From assembly GCA_020639235.1 (NCBI GenBank), contig JACKHC010000002.1, positions 124,001-188,000 of the forward strand: a DNA stretch of 64,000 nucleotides. The letters are read 5' to 3'. The notes under the pieces are model-generated. The model did not search any database. It saw only the letters and a list, made by a program, of their open reading frames with translations, and was not told the origin of the DNA. This stretch comes from Phycisphaeraceae bacterium. GTDB taxonomy: Bacteria > Planctomycetota > Phycisphaerae > Phycisphaerales > UBA1924. Numbering within the stretch: position 1 is the first letter of the stretch; every line of letters begins with the position of its first letter. Below, one piece after another: positions 32,337 to 40,578 of this stretch. The translations under genes were made by a program, and so were the position numbers.

Positions 32337-33311
32337 GTGGCGGGACAACCGGACGACAACACGATTGCTCAGGGGTTGTTCTTCATCGTCGGAACGGGGC
32401 GTAGCGGCACCACGCTCTTGCAGGCGATGCTGAGTTCGCATCCGCGGATTGTGATTCCAGAGGAGACGCACTTCTTCAGCAAGTTTGACCCTCAAGGGCG
32501 GTTTGACGATCCGTTGCGGGCGGATCAGGTTGAGGGATATGTGCGATTGTGCGTGTCGGTGCCGCACTTGCTGGAGTCGGGTATCAGTGAGGCGATGCTT
32601 CGGGAGCGGCTGGTGCGTGGTCCGAATGATGCGCGCGCTCTGTTCCTGTGGGTGATGCGCACGCTGACAGGGGAGGCGGGGGTTGGGAAGCGTCTCGGGG
32701 AGAAGACCCCCATTCACGAGCGCCATGTGGAGCGGATTCGGGCGTTGTTCCCGGGCGCGAAGTTCTTGCATATCTATCGTGATCCGCGGGACACGGTGGC
32801 GTCGCTCAAGCGGATGCCTTGGGCGGCGGGGCAATCGGCAAGGCGCATCTCGCGCCGGTGTGCGCAGACCTATGAGACCATGACGCGGTGGCGTGGCACG
32901 CTCGGAGACGCGGCGGTTTGCGAGGTGCGGTACGAGAGTCTGGTGGAGGACACGGAAGGGGTCCTGCGGGGCGTGTGCGCGTTCCTGGGCGAGCCGTTCG
33001 ACGCGGCGATGCTGGAGTTTCATTCGCGCGGGGACACGGGGTATCAGCAGCGCGAGGAGGCGTGGAAAGGCGGGACGCGCCGGCCGATCGACGGTTCGAG
33101 CATCGGGCGATGGAAGAAGGATCTGAGCGAGCGGGATGTGGCCGCCGTGGAGCGCGCGGTTGGGAAGGGGCGGCTGATCGCGATGGGGTACGAGCCCAGC
33201 GGCGTGCGGGACCGGCTGGTTTGGAGGATCGGCGACGCGGTGCGCGATCAGATCGCGAAGATCAGGCGGCGCGGGGCGGGCGACGGAGCAGCCGGCGCAG
33301 GCGGGGCTTGA
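32337..33311 (+). CDS. Sulfotransferase family protein (Sulfotransferase_3 type)
   Basis: About 324 residues. The PAPS loop is FFIVGTGRSGTTLLQAMLSSHP, followed by EETHFF, then HIYRDPRDTVASLKRMPWA as the 3'-phosphate segment and VCEVRYESLVEDTEGVLRGVCAFLGEPFD. This is the bacterial/heparan-like sulfotransferase branch, distinct from the adjacent SULT-like pair. GTG 32337 is chosen over upstream in-frame starts because of the -10-like box and the family N-terminus. Its last 50 bases overlap the end of the convergent glycosyltransferase gene. Confidence 0.87.
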   Translation: MAGQPDDNTIAQGLFFIVGTGRSGTTLLQAMLSSHPRIVIPEETHFFSKFDPQGRFDDPLRADQVEGYVRLCVSVPHLLESGISEAMLRERLVRGPNDARALFLWVMRTLTGEAGVGKRLGEKTPIHERHVERIRALFPGAKFLHIYRDPRDTVASLKRMPWAAGQSARRISRRCAQTYETMTRWRGTLGDAAVCEVRYESLVEDTEGVLRGVCAFLGEPFDAAMLEFHSRGDTGYQQREEAWKGGTRRPIDGSSIGRWKKDLSERDVAAVERAVGKGRLIAMGYEPSGVRDRLVWRIGDAVRDQIAKIRRRGAGDGAAGAGGA

Positions 33312-34134
33312 GTGGGATCTTCCACTTGCGGTCATGGAACACGTCGGTCAACGCGCGCCAGGTCGCGTCGGACACTCGGGCCTTGGACGATGCGTTGAGC
33401 AGCCAGAGCGCCGACTCGCGGAAATACGGGCCGCTCTCGGCGTCGTAGTGACGCTCGAGGATGGTGAGGAAGTTGCGGACTCGGCGCTCCATGTGGCGCG
33501 GCGCGTTGAGGTTGTCGGCATCGGAAAGGTGCTTGGTGTATTCGACGGCGAGGGCCGGCGAGACGGCGACCGGGCCGACTTCGGCGACACGGCGGATGAA
33601 GTCCCGGTCTTCGCCGTGGTGGAGTGTGGGATCGAAGCGGACGCCCCCCCCACTCTTGTTGATGGCGTGGCGAGAGATGATGAGCCCGGGCGTGCCGAAG
33701 AGCGCGATGGGTTTGAAGATGAGCCCCGGCGACGCGAGCGGCTTGCCGGTCCAATCTTCGGGAGCGGGTCGGTCGTGCCGCGAGTGATCGGGGAAGACCT
33801 CGACGCGTCCCGAGACGCACGCCGCGGACCTGTGCTTCTCGGCCAGGGCGAGGGAGTCCGCGATCGCGGGCAACAGCGCATCGTCGGCGTCGCAGAAGAT
33901 AATCCAGTCGGCGGTGGAGGCGTCGATGCCGGTGTTTCGTGCGGCTGCGGGACCCGCGTTCGGCTGGCGCATCACGGTGAGTCGGGGATCGGGATCGAGT
34001 TCGGGGGGCGAGTCGGAGCCGTCGTCGACGACGATGACACGTTCCACCAATGGGAGCGCCAGAGCGGACCCGACGGCGCGCCGCAGCAGCGGGCCGGCGT
34101 TGTAGGTCGGGATGATGACATCGGCTCGCGGCAC
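33262..34134 (-). CDS. Family 2 glycosyltransferase
   Basis: A 290-residue GT-A fold enzyme: DVIIPTYNAGPLLRRAV, VIVVDDGSD, and NAGPAAARNTGID before the metal-binding CDADD, the usual GT2 order. It lacks membrane segments. Placed among three sulfotransferases it probably builds a glycan that they modify, an inference from context. Translation starts at GTG 34134, 6 bases behind a CACAAT box. The C-terminus is strongly basic (LKPRLRRLLRRPPRAA) and overlaps the convergent sulfotransferase gene by 50 bases. Confidence 0.88.
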   Translation of the reverse strand: MPRADVIIPTYNAGPLLRRAVGSALALPLVERVIVVDDGSDSPPELDPDPRLTVMRQPNAGPAAARNTGIDASTADWIIFCDADDALLPAIADSLALAEKHRSAACVSGRVEVFPDHSRHDRPAPEDWTGKPLASPGLIFKPIALFGTPGLIISRHAINKSGGGVRFDPTLHHGEDRDFIRRVAEVGPVAVSPALAVEYTKHLSDADNLNAPRHMERRVRNFLTILERHYDAESGPYFRESALWLLNASSKARVSDATWRALTDVFHDRKWKIPLKPRLRRLLRRPPRAA

Positions 34135-34140
34135 GGGGGC

Positions 34141-34146
34141 ATTGTG
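34141..34146 (-). promoter_or_regulatory. -10-like hexamer CACAAT for the glycosyltransferase
   Basis: CACAAT on the minus strand, then 6 bases, then GTG 34134. Confidence 0.3.
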
Positions 34147-34173
34147 GGTTGGCGGGGCGAGATCGGCAATCGG

Positions 34174-34179
34174 TAGAGT
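34174..34179 (+). promoter_or_regulatory. -10-like hexamer TAGAGT for the PLP deaminase
   Basis: TAGAGT, 6 bases, then ATG 34186; same sequence and spacing as before recR. Confidence 0.4.
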
Positions 34180-34185
34180 GGGGCG

Positions 34186-35226
34186 ATGAAGACTGTCGTG
34201 CCGCCGGAACCGATGGATCGTGGGGAAGCGCTGGCGCGGGTGTCGATCGATGGGGTGCGCGCGGCGTCGGGACGGCTGGCAGGGGTGATCGAGAAGACGC
34301 CCGTGATCCGGTGCGGCGCGATCGACGCGATGGCGGGGGCTGAGGTGTGTCTTAAGTGCGAGTCGATGCAGCCGATCGGGGCGTTCAAGATCCGCGGCGC
34401 GTACAACGCGATGTCGCTTCTGAGTGATGAGGCCAGGGCGAAGGGCGTGCTGGCGTACTCATCGGGGAACCACGCGCAGGCGGTCGCGATGGCGGGAGGG
34501 TTGTTGGGGGTGCGGACGGTGATCCTGATGCCGAGCGATGCGCCGCGCGTGAAACTGGCGGCGACGCGGGCGCGGATCGATGCGGCGAGCGGGAGCCGGG
34601 TGGAGGTGTACGACCCGAAGTTGCATCGGCGTGAGGCGCTCGCGGAGGAGATCGCGGAGCGGGAAGGGCTCACTGTGGTGCCGCCCTATGACCACCCGGA
34701 CATCATCTGCGGGCAAGGGACTGCGGCACTAGCGTTATGCGAACGCACGGTGTTGGACTACCTGTTTGTGCCGACAGGGGGCGGCGGGTTGCTGGCTGGG
34801 TGTGCGACGGTGGCAAAAGCGACATCGGTATTGCGTGAGTGCAAGGTGATCGGCGTCGAGCCGGCGCTGGCGGACGACGCGGCGCGGAGCTTTCGCAGCG
34901 GAAGCATCGAGGTCGCGGGCCCCGACGCGGGCAAGACGATCTGCGACGGGGCGCGGACACCATATCTGGGCGCGTGGACTTTCCCGGTGATTCGCGAGCG
35001 GGTGGACGGCATCATCACGGCGACGGACGCGGAGGTGTCGCGGGCGATGCGCGTGATGATGGAGAAGGCGCGGCTCGTGGTTGAGCCGACGGGCGCGCTG
35101 GGGCTGGCAGGCGCGATGAAGATGCGGGACGAGATCGCGGGAAAGACCGTCGGCGTGATCGTGAGCGGCGGGAATGTGGATCTGGACGAGATTCCGCGCC
35201 TGTTGGCGATCGGAGACCAGACGTGA
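34186..35226 (+). CDS. Threonine/serine dehydratase (PLP fold II)
   Basis: A 346-residue PLP enzyme deaminating Thr or Ser to 2-oxo acids. CLKCESMQPIGAFKIRGAYNAM carries the PLP Lys (in FKIRGA), SSGNHAQAVAMAG the substrate/carboxylate loop, and PTGGGGLLAG the phosphate-binding glycine loop. There is no C-terminal ACT-like regulatory domain, so it is closer to the short catabolic or racemase-type forms than to biosynthetic IlvA. Its stop overlaps the start of tag (GTGA). Confidence 0.92.
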   Translation: MKTVVPPEPMDRGEALARVSIDGVRAASGRLAGVIEKTPVIRCGAIDAMAGAEVCLKCESMQPIGAFKIRGAYNAMSLLSDEARAKGVLAYSSGNHAQAVAMAGGLLGVRTVILMPSDAPRVKLAATRARIDAASGSRVEVYDPKLHRREALAEEIAEREGLTVVPPYDHPDIICGQGTAALALCERTVLDYLFVPTGGGGLLAGCATVAKATSVLRECKVIGVEPALADDAARSFRSGSIEVAGPDAGKTICDGARTPYLGAWTFPVIRERVDGIITATDAEVSRAMRVMMEKARLVVEPTGALGLAGAMKMRDEIAGKTVGVIVSGGNVDLDEIPRLLAIGDQT

Positions 35227-35792
35227 GCGGCGTAGAACGGTGCGGGTGGTGCGGCGATGACCCGCTCTATGTGAAGTACCACGATGAAGAATGGGGCGTG
35301 CCTGTGCGCGATGACGACCGTCTCTTCGAGATGCTGACGCTCGAGGGCGCACAGGCGGGGCTGAGCTGGATCACGGTTCTCAGGAAGCGGGAGCGGTACC
35401 GCGAGGTGTTCCACGGCTTCGAGATCGCGCGGGTGGCGCGGATGACGGCGCGGGATGTCGAGCGGATTCTCAATGACGACGGGCCGATGACGGTGGTGCG
35501 CCACCGCGGCAAGATCGAGTCGACGATCTCGAACGCCAAGTGCGCCATCGCGGCGCAGCAGGAGTTCGGTTCTCTAGCGGAGTATCTGTGGTCGTTCGTC
35601 GGGGGAGAGCCGATGGTGAACCGCCCGGCGACTCTTAAGGATGTGCCTGCGAACACATCCGAGTCGGACGCGATGAGCAGGGCGCTCAAGAAACGCGGGT
35701 TTAAGTTCGTGGGGTCGACGATCTGCTACGCGTTCATGCAGGCGACGGGGATGGTGGATGACCATCTGCGCGGGTGTTTCAGGTGTTCCTGA
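35223..35792 (+). CDS. tag: DNA-3-methyladenine glycosylase I
   Basis: A 189-residue Tag family base-excision enzyme removing 3-methyladenine. CGWCGDDPLYVKYHDEEWGVPVRDD begins the protein, with Cys and His of the zinc site; LEGAQAGLSWITVLRKRERYREVFHGF is the active-site region with its Glu; the C-terminus FMQATGMVDDHLRGCF supplies the remaining zinc ligands His and Cys. It starts at GTG 35223 inside the deaminase stop and ends 14 bases inside the convergent unknown gene. Confidence 0.95.
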   Translation: MSGVERCGWCGDDPLYVKYHDEEWGVPVRDDDRLFEMLTLEGAQAGLSWITVLRKRERYREVFHGFEIARVARMTARDVERILNDDGPMTVVRHRGKIESTISNAKCAIAAQQEFGSLAEYLWSFVGGEPMVNRPATLKDVPANTSESDAMSRALKKRGFKFVGSTICYAFMQATGMVDDHLRGCFRCS

Positions 35793-36561
35793 AGACATAC
35801 GTCGGCGTTGAACCGGGCCACCAGAGAGATCGGACTCGGGACTCGATCAGGGGTGACTGCCCGGCAACTGGAACCAGGGTCTTGCGCGCCAGTAATTGTG
35901 CCAGTTCATCGCGGAAGTTGTCGATTCCGAGAATCCAGGGCCATTCCCCTTGATCCTGCCATTCGACGATCTCGTTCTCTGGTACATCCTGGTTGCACCA
36001 ACCCCAATGCGCTGCGTCGGCGTGGACCCAGCGGTCAACGAAGCGGATATTTGACTCGATGTGTGCGATGTTCGGGTCGGCATGGGCCATGATGCACAAT
36101 GCGCCGAATGCGAGGAACGAGTCCGGGCATGAGAAGGTCTTACACTCGTGGAGCCAGGCAAGGAATGCGGCAGAGGCGTGTTGGAATTCGCGCGACTCAT
36201 TGAGCGAGCCCATCGCAATTGTGATGGCGCGGCTCGGGAAGCCGCAGGACTCGATCTCGTAGTGCGCGCAGGCGCGGCCGAGTATCCAGATGGCGAGCAT
36301 CGTTTCCGCGTTCTCGATTTTGCTGACGCCTCCTGAGACGAGTTCGCAGCATTCCTTGAGCCATGTGTCCTTCACGAACTCTTCGATCGTCGCGACGCGA
36401 CCCTCATTGAGGATCGCCTGAATCGCGCGGAAGTGTTGCGGCTCGTTGTTCCCCCAGTCGGCCGATGAGATGCACGCGATGATGTCCGTCGTCACGCGCT
36501 TGCGGAGCAGCGGCCACAGCGCCATCTCGTCGGGTGCGGGCATGTGGGGGAGAAGGGGCAT
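35779..36561 (-). CDS. Hypothetical protein of unknown family
   Basis: A 260-residue soluble protein, mostly helical by appearance, with nine Cys and many Trp (for example HWGWCNQDVPENEIVEWQDQGEWPWILG). No signal peptide or membrane segment. I do not recognise it. Its base composition is visibly less GC-rich than flanking genes, so it may be acquired. ATG 36561 lies 6 bases behind TACCAT; no Shine-Dalgarno. It overlaps the end of tag by 14 bases and is isolated from any operon. Confidence 0.6.
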   Translation of the reverse strand: MPLLPHMPAPDEMALWPLLRKRVTTDIIACISSADWGNNEPQHFRAIQAILNEGRVATIEEFVKDTWLKECCELVSGGVSKIENAETMLAIWILGRACAHYEIESCGFPSRAITIAMGSLNESREFQHASAAFLAWLHECKTFSCPDSFLAFGALCIMAHADPNIAHIESNIRFVDRWVHADAAHWGWCNQDVPENEIVEWQDQGEWPWILGIDNFRDELAQLLARKTLVPVAGQSPLIESRVRSLWWPGSTPTYVFRNT

Positions 36562-36567
36562 GGGTGA

Positions 36568-36573
36568 ATGGTA
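36568..36573 (-). promoter_or_regulatory. -10-like hexamer TACCAT for the unknown gene
   Basis: TACCAT on the minus strand, 6 bases, then ATG 36561. Confidence 0.35.
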
Positions 36574-36574
36574 C

Positions 36575-36640
36575 GGAAGGATCCCCCTCCGTCACGCTAC
36601 GCGTGACACCTCACCCACCGTCGGCGGGGGAGGGAGCATC
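36575..36640. repeat. C-rich interspersed repeat, copy 2
   Basis: CCCCCTCC pairs imperfectly with GGGGGAGGG across about 40 bases; inside it GTCACGC-tac-GCGTGAC is a perfect 7-bp hairpin, followed by ACCTCACCC. Related to copy 1 at 30516 through the CGCTRCGC and CCTCACCC words. Confidence 0.5.
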
Positions 36641-36673
36641 AAATGAAAACACCCCGCCGGGTGTGGCGGGGTG
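36640..36673 (-). terminator. Intrinsic terminator of hppA
   Basis: CACCCCGCC/GGCGGGGTG, a 9-bp stem with a 6-base loop (36650-36673), is followed on the minus strand by TTTTCATTT. It sits 29 bases after the hppA stop. Confidence 0.8.
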
Positions 36674-36702
36674 TGGGGAGGTACTCGGATGGCTGGCGTC
36701 GT

Positions 36703-39480
36703 CTAGTCGATGCCGAGGATGGAACCGATCATCGGGCCGTAGGCGACGGTGAGGCCGGCGAATACGACCGACACGATCGAGATGAGCTTGATGAGGATGT
36801 TGAGTGAGGGGCCGGAGGTGTCCTTGAAGGGGTCGCCGACGGTGTCGCCCACGACGGTGGCCTTGTGATCGTCGGAGCCCTTGCCGTAGACGATCACATC
36901 GCCGCGACCGGCTTCGACGAGATCCTTGGCCTTGTTGTGAATGGCCTGATGGATCTCGCCTGGGACCTTGTCGGCCTTGGCCTTGTCATTGAGCATGTCG
37001 TTGGCGGTGATCTTGCCGTAGGACTCGAGGAGCTTCTTGGCGTTGTCCCACGCGCCGCCGGCGTTGGCCATGAAGATGGCGACGGCGAAGCCGGAGGTGA
37101 GGCCGCCGGCGAGCATGCCCACGACGCCCGAAACGGAGAGCGTGAGCCCGACGACGATCGGAACGACAATGGCAAGGATCGCGGGGACAACCATTTCCCT
37201 TTGCGCGCCGGCCGTCGAGATGGAGACACAGGAGGCGTAGTCGGGGTACTTCACGCCGTCGACGTCGACGCGCTTGGGCCATTTGGTGGGGTCGGCGATG
37301 TCGTCGGCGGACATTCCCTGCTTCCTGAAGGCGTTACGCATGATGCCGAACTGGCGTCGGCACTCGTTCATCATCTCGTAGGCGGCGCGTCCGACGGCGT
37401 TCATGGTCATGGCGCAGAAGAGGAACGCGAGGAGGACGCCGATGAAGAGGCCGCCGAGGAGGCGCGGGTTGAGGAGCGTGACATCGTAGAACGCGAGCAC
37501 ATCGGCGAGCGTGCCTTCGCGGGCGGAGGTGACTTCGAGGAAGTGCTGGCCGTTGAAGACCTTGTAGCGGTGCGTGTGCTGGATGCGCTCGTTCTTGGCG
37601 GTGAGGGCCGTGTCGCTCAGATCATTGCGCCACTCGCCGGTGTAATCGATGGCGTCGACTTCCCAGACATCGCCTTTGTGCAGGTTGTCGATGTCGACAT
37701 TGCCGTTCGAGAGGTTGTCGTTCTGCGACTTGATGAGCATGGCGCCGTCGACATAATCCGCGCCCGGAACGACAACGGCGAACTTGTTGTGCCCCTGGTA
37801 CACGGCGTAGGGCTTGGTGTCGGCGCGGGCGACGAGCGCGGAGTCGTTCTTAACATAGGTCACCGCCTGCTCACCTATCTGCGCCTGCACGATCTGGACG
37901 AAGGCGGCGAAGAGCGCCAGGGCCGTGAGGGCTGCTGAACCGATGGCGAAGCCCTTGCCGGTAGCGGCGGTGGTGTTGCCCAGGGAGTCGAGCATGTCGG
38001 TGCGCTCGCGGACATGCGGGGGCTGGCCTGTCATTTCGGCGTTGCCGCCGGCGTTGTCGGCGATGGGGCCGTAGGCATCGGTGGCGAGCGTGATGCCGAG
38101 CGTTGCGAGCATGCCGACGGCGGCGATGCCGACGCCGTAGAGGCCCATGAGGAAGTTCTCGCCGCCGCCGGCGAATGAGAATGCGGCGATAATGGCGACG
38201 ACGACGGTGATGAGTGGCGCCCAGGTAGACTTCATGCCCTCGGCGATGCCGGCGATGATGACGGTCGCGGGGCCGGTAAGGGCCTGTTGCGCGATTCGCT
38301 GAGTGGGCGGGTGCTCGTAGGACGTGTAGTACTCGGTGGCGTGGGCGATCACGAGGCCCGCGACGAGGCCCGAGACGATCGAGAGGCCGAGACCCCAGAA
38401 CGTCGTGACGCCTTGGAGCGCTTCGGAACCCTGGAAGAGGAAGTAGAGCAGGCCGAACGCCGCGGCGATGATCAGACCCGAGGCGACATAGACGCCAAGG
38501 TGCAGCCCCTTGAGGAGCTGGGCGAAGGAGGCGCCTTCCTTCGCACGGACGGTGAAGATTCCCAGGATCGAGCAGAGGATGCCGAGGCCGGCGAGCGCGA
38601 GTGGCGCGGTGGCGAGCATCAGCGCGGTCTTGGCGGCCATATCGGTGGCGAGCCCGAGCGAGAACGCTGCGGACGCGCCGAGCGCCATGGTTGCGAGCAT
38701 CGAGCCGTAGTAGGACTCGTAGAGGTCGGCACCCATGCCGGCGACGTCACCGACATTGTCGCCGACGTTGTCGGCGATGGTCGCGGGGTTGCGGGCGTCG
38801 TCTTCGGGGATGCCGGCCTCGACCTTACCGACGAGGTCGGCGCCGACATCCGCGGCCTTGGTGTAGATACCGCCGCCGACGCGGGCGAAGAGCGCCTGGG
38901 TCGAGGCGCCCATGCCGAATGAGAGCATGACGGTGGTGATGTCGCGGAGGTCTGTGAAGCCCCATGCGTCGCCGAAGTTGTTGAGGACGAAGAACCAGAC
39001 GGAGGCGTCCATCAGCGCGAAGCCGACGACGACGAGCCCCATGACCGCGCCGGAGCGGAACGCGACGGTGAGCCCGTCATTGAGCGAGGACTTGGCCGCC
39101 CACGCGGTGCGGGCGGACGCGTTGGTCGCCATTTTCATGCCGAACCAGCCGCAGAGACCCGAGAGGAATCCCGCGACGGGCACGCCTATGAGGGAGAGTT
39201 TGGGCTGCAGCCCGAGGAAGAATGCGAGGACGAAGAGGACGACGACGATGGCGATGAAGACGCCCGCGACGACCATGTACTGGCGCTTGAGGTAGGCCAT
39301 CGCGCCGTCGCGTACGGCCTGAGCGATGGTGATCATCTCCTCATCACCCTCGGAGCGCGACATGACGGAGCGCGAGAAGAGGAATGCCATGACGAGGGCC
39401 GCGACCGCGCCGATCGGGGCGAGGAAATACGCGGGTGGGAGTTCGGTGGCGAGGATAAGCGCCTGATCGAGGTCCGCCAT
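36703..39480 (-). CDS. hppA: Membrane-bound pyrophosphatase, K+-dependent type, with extra domain
   Basis: A 925-residue ion-pumping pyrophosphatase coupling PPi hydrolysis to H+ or Na+ export. GADLVGKVEAGIPEDDARNP and ADNVGDNVGDVAGMGADLYES are the substrate-site signatures (about 215-255); DAYGPIADNAGGNAEM (about 469-484) is the second. NTTAATGKG (about 503-511) has Ala where K+-independent forms have Lys, indicating the K+-dependent class. Residues about 533-665 are a hydrophilic insert between membrane helices not found in ordinary 650-800-residue members. ATG 39480 used; GTG 39483 has better spacing to AAGGAG and is a real alternative. Confidence 0.93.
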   Translation of the reverse strand: MADLDQALILATELPPAYFLAPIGAVAALVMAFLFSRSVMSRSEGDEEMITIAQAVRDGAMAYLKRQYMVVAGVFIAIVVVLFVLAFFLGLQPKLSLIGVPVAGFLSGLCGWFGMKMATNASARTAWAAKSSLNDGLTVAFRSGAVMGLVVVGFALMDASVWFFVLNNFGDAWGFTDLRDITTVMLSFGMGASTQALFARVGGGIYTKAADVGADLVGKVEAGIPEDDARNPATIADNVGDNVGDVAGMGADLYESYYGSMLATMALGASAAFSLGLATDMAAKTALMLATAPLALAGLGILCSILGIFTVRAKEGASFAQLLKGLHLGVYVASGLIIAAAFGLLYFLFQGSEALQGVTTFWGLGLSIVSGLVAGLVIAHATEYYTSYEHPPTQRIAQQALTGPATVIIAGIAEGMKSTWAPLITVVVAIIAAFSFAGGGENFLMGLYGVGIAAVGMLATLGITLATDAYGPIADNAGGNAEMTGQPPHVRERTDMLDSLGNTTAATGKGFAIGSAALTALALFAAFVQIVQAQIGEQAVTYVKNDSALVARADTKPYAVYQGHNKFAVVVPGADYVDGAMLIKSQNDNLSNGNVDIDNLHKGDVWEVDAIDYTGEWRNDLSDTALTAKNERIQHTHRYKVFNGQHFLEVTSAREGTLADVLAFYDVTLLNPRLLGGLFIGVLLAFLFCAMTMNAVGRAAYEMMNECRRQFGIMRNAFRKQGMSADDIADPTKWPKRVDVDGVKYPDYASCVSISTAGAQREMVVPAILAIVVPIVVGLTLSVSGVVGMLAGGLTSGFAVAIFMANAGGAWDNAKKLLESYGKITANDMLNDKAKADKVPGEIHQAIHNKAKDLVEAGRGDVIVYGKGSDDHKATVVGDTVGDPFKDTSGPSLNILIKLISIVSVVFAGLTVAYGPMIGSILGID

Positions 39481-39672
39481 CACGGTTTGCTACTCCTTGA
39501 GGTGTCTGCCCGTCGGGGGGAACAGCGACGCCCTTGTGGTGTCGCGTCTTGTCGCGTCACGGTTGTGCGCGATCCGTCGCGGGCGTGAAACAGTGGATGC
39601 CTATCAATCGTGAAAGGGTCGGTGATCCGGAGAGACCATCGACCCATCAGTTTCTTTCGGGGGCGTATCGGA

Positions 39673-39855
39673 TCAGCGCTCCGGGCCGCGCTTGACGGTC
39701 TTGCGCATGGCGCGGCGGCGACGCTCGGACGGCTTCTCGAAGTACTGCTTGCGCTTCACGTCTTTGGTGAGGCCTTCTTTTTCGCAGAGCTTTTTGAAGC
39801 GGCGCATGAGTTGTTCGGTAGACTCGCCGCCTCTTGCCTTGACTCGAATCGCCAT
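39673..39855 (-). CDS. rpsU: 30S ribosomal protein S21
   Basis: A 60-residue, very basic protein with the S21 pattern: VKARGGESTEQLMRRFKKLCEKEGL, then REQYFEKPS-like KRKQYFEKPSERRRRAMRK. AGGA lies about 12 bases before ATG 39855 and a TACATT box further upstream. Between its stop and hppA is a 189-base gap containing a weak hairpin (GGGTCG...CGACCC, 39616-39645) and the hppA leader. Confidence 0.95.
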   Translation of the reverse strand: MAIRVKARGGESTEQLMRRFKKLCEKEGLTKDVKRKQYFEKPSERRRRAMRKTVKRGPER

Positions 39856-40032
39856 CTTGGATCAATCCTCTCGTCGAATGTACGGTGGGCGTTCGCCCGG
39901 GACAGGGCGGGTACTATCCCGAATCCGGGGCCGGGGTGCAAGTCGGGGTTGGCGGTCTCCGGGCTGTTTGAGAGCCGGAGTCTCGATTGGTTGCGGGGGT
40001 GTCCCGACCCCGCGTAGTTTGGCAGGAGAACG

Positions 40033-40578
40033 ATGTCCACGACCCCCAATACTCCCGGTTCAGGTCCCAGGAAGAAATCGGCCACCAGAGACGAGTCTCT
40101 TGGCGTCGAGAGGGCGGCGCGGGAGTTGGCCGCGGCCCGGGACTCGGCGGAGACTGTTGCCTTCGGGCTGGAAGTCGCCCGGGAACTCAAGGACGACAAG
40201 TGCGACCACATCCTCGTATTGGACCTGCGCGGTCTGAGCCAGGTGACCGATGTATTCGTGATCGCGTCGGGCACGAGCGATCGGCAGATGCGGTCGGCGG
40301 GGGAGCATGTGATCGAGATGGCCAAGGCGCGGGGGATGACGCCGTTCCGGGAGAATGTCCGCGAGAGCGGTGCGAAGTGGGTCATCATCGATTTCGTAGA
40401 CATGGTGGTGCATCTCTTCGAGCCGGACACGCGGGTGTTCTACGACCTCGAGATGCTGTGGGGCGACGCGAAGCGTCTGGATTGGCGCCGCCCGGATGAC
40501 AAGGACGAGCCGACGCCCGACGATCAGCGGAACCGCGCCGGGCTGCGCGAAGACGACGTCCTGCCTGATCGCCCATGA
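40033..40578 (+). CDS. rsfS: Ribosomal silencing factor RsfS
   Basis: A 181-residue RsfS/Iojap protein, which binds ribosomal protein L14 to block subunit joining when nutrients are low. The core runs about 55-160: DDKCDHILVLDLRGLSQVTDVFVIASGTSDRQMRSAGEHV and WVIIDFVDMVVHLFEPDTRVFYDLEMLWGDA. Flanking low-complexity extensions at both ends make it longer than the usual 105-130 residues. GGCAGGAG precedes ATG 40033. Its stop overlaps the start of the histidine kinase gene (ATGA). Confidence 0.94.
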   Translation: MSTTPNTPGSGPRKKSATRDESLGVERAARELAAARDSAETVAFGLEVARELKDDKCDHILVLDLRGLSQVTDVFVIASGTSDRQMRSAGEHVIEMAKARGMTPFRENVRESGAKWVIIDFVDMVVHLFEPDTRVFYDLEMLWGDAKRLDWRRPDDKDEPTPDDQRNRAGLREDDVLPDRP

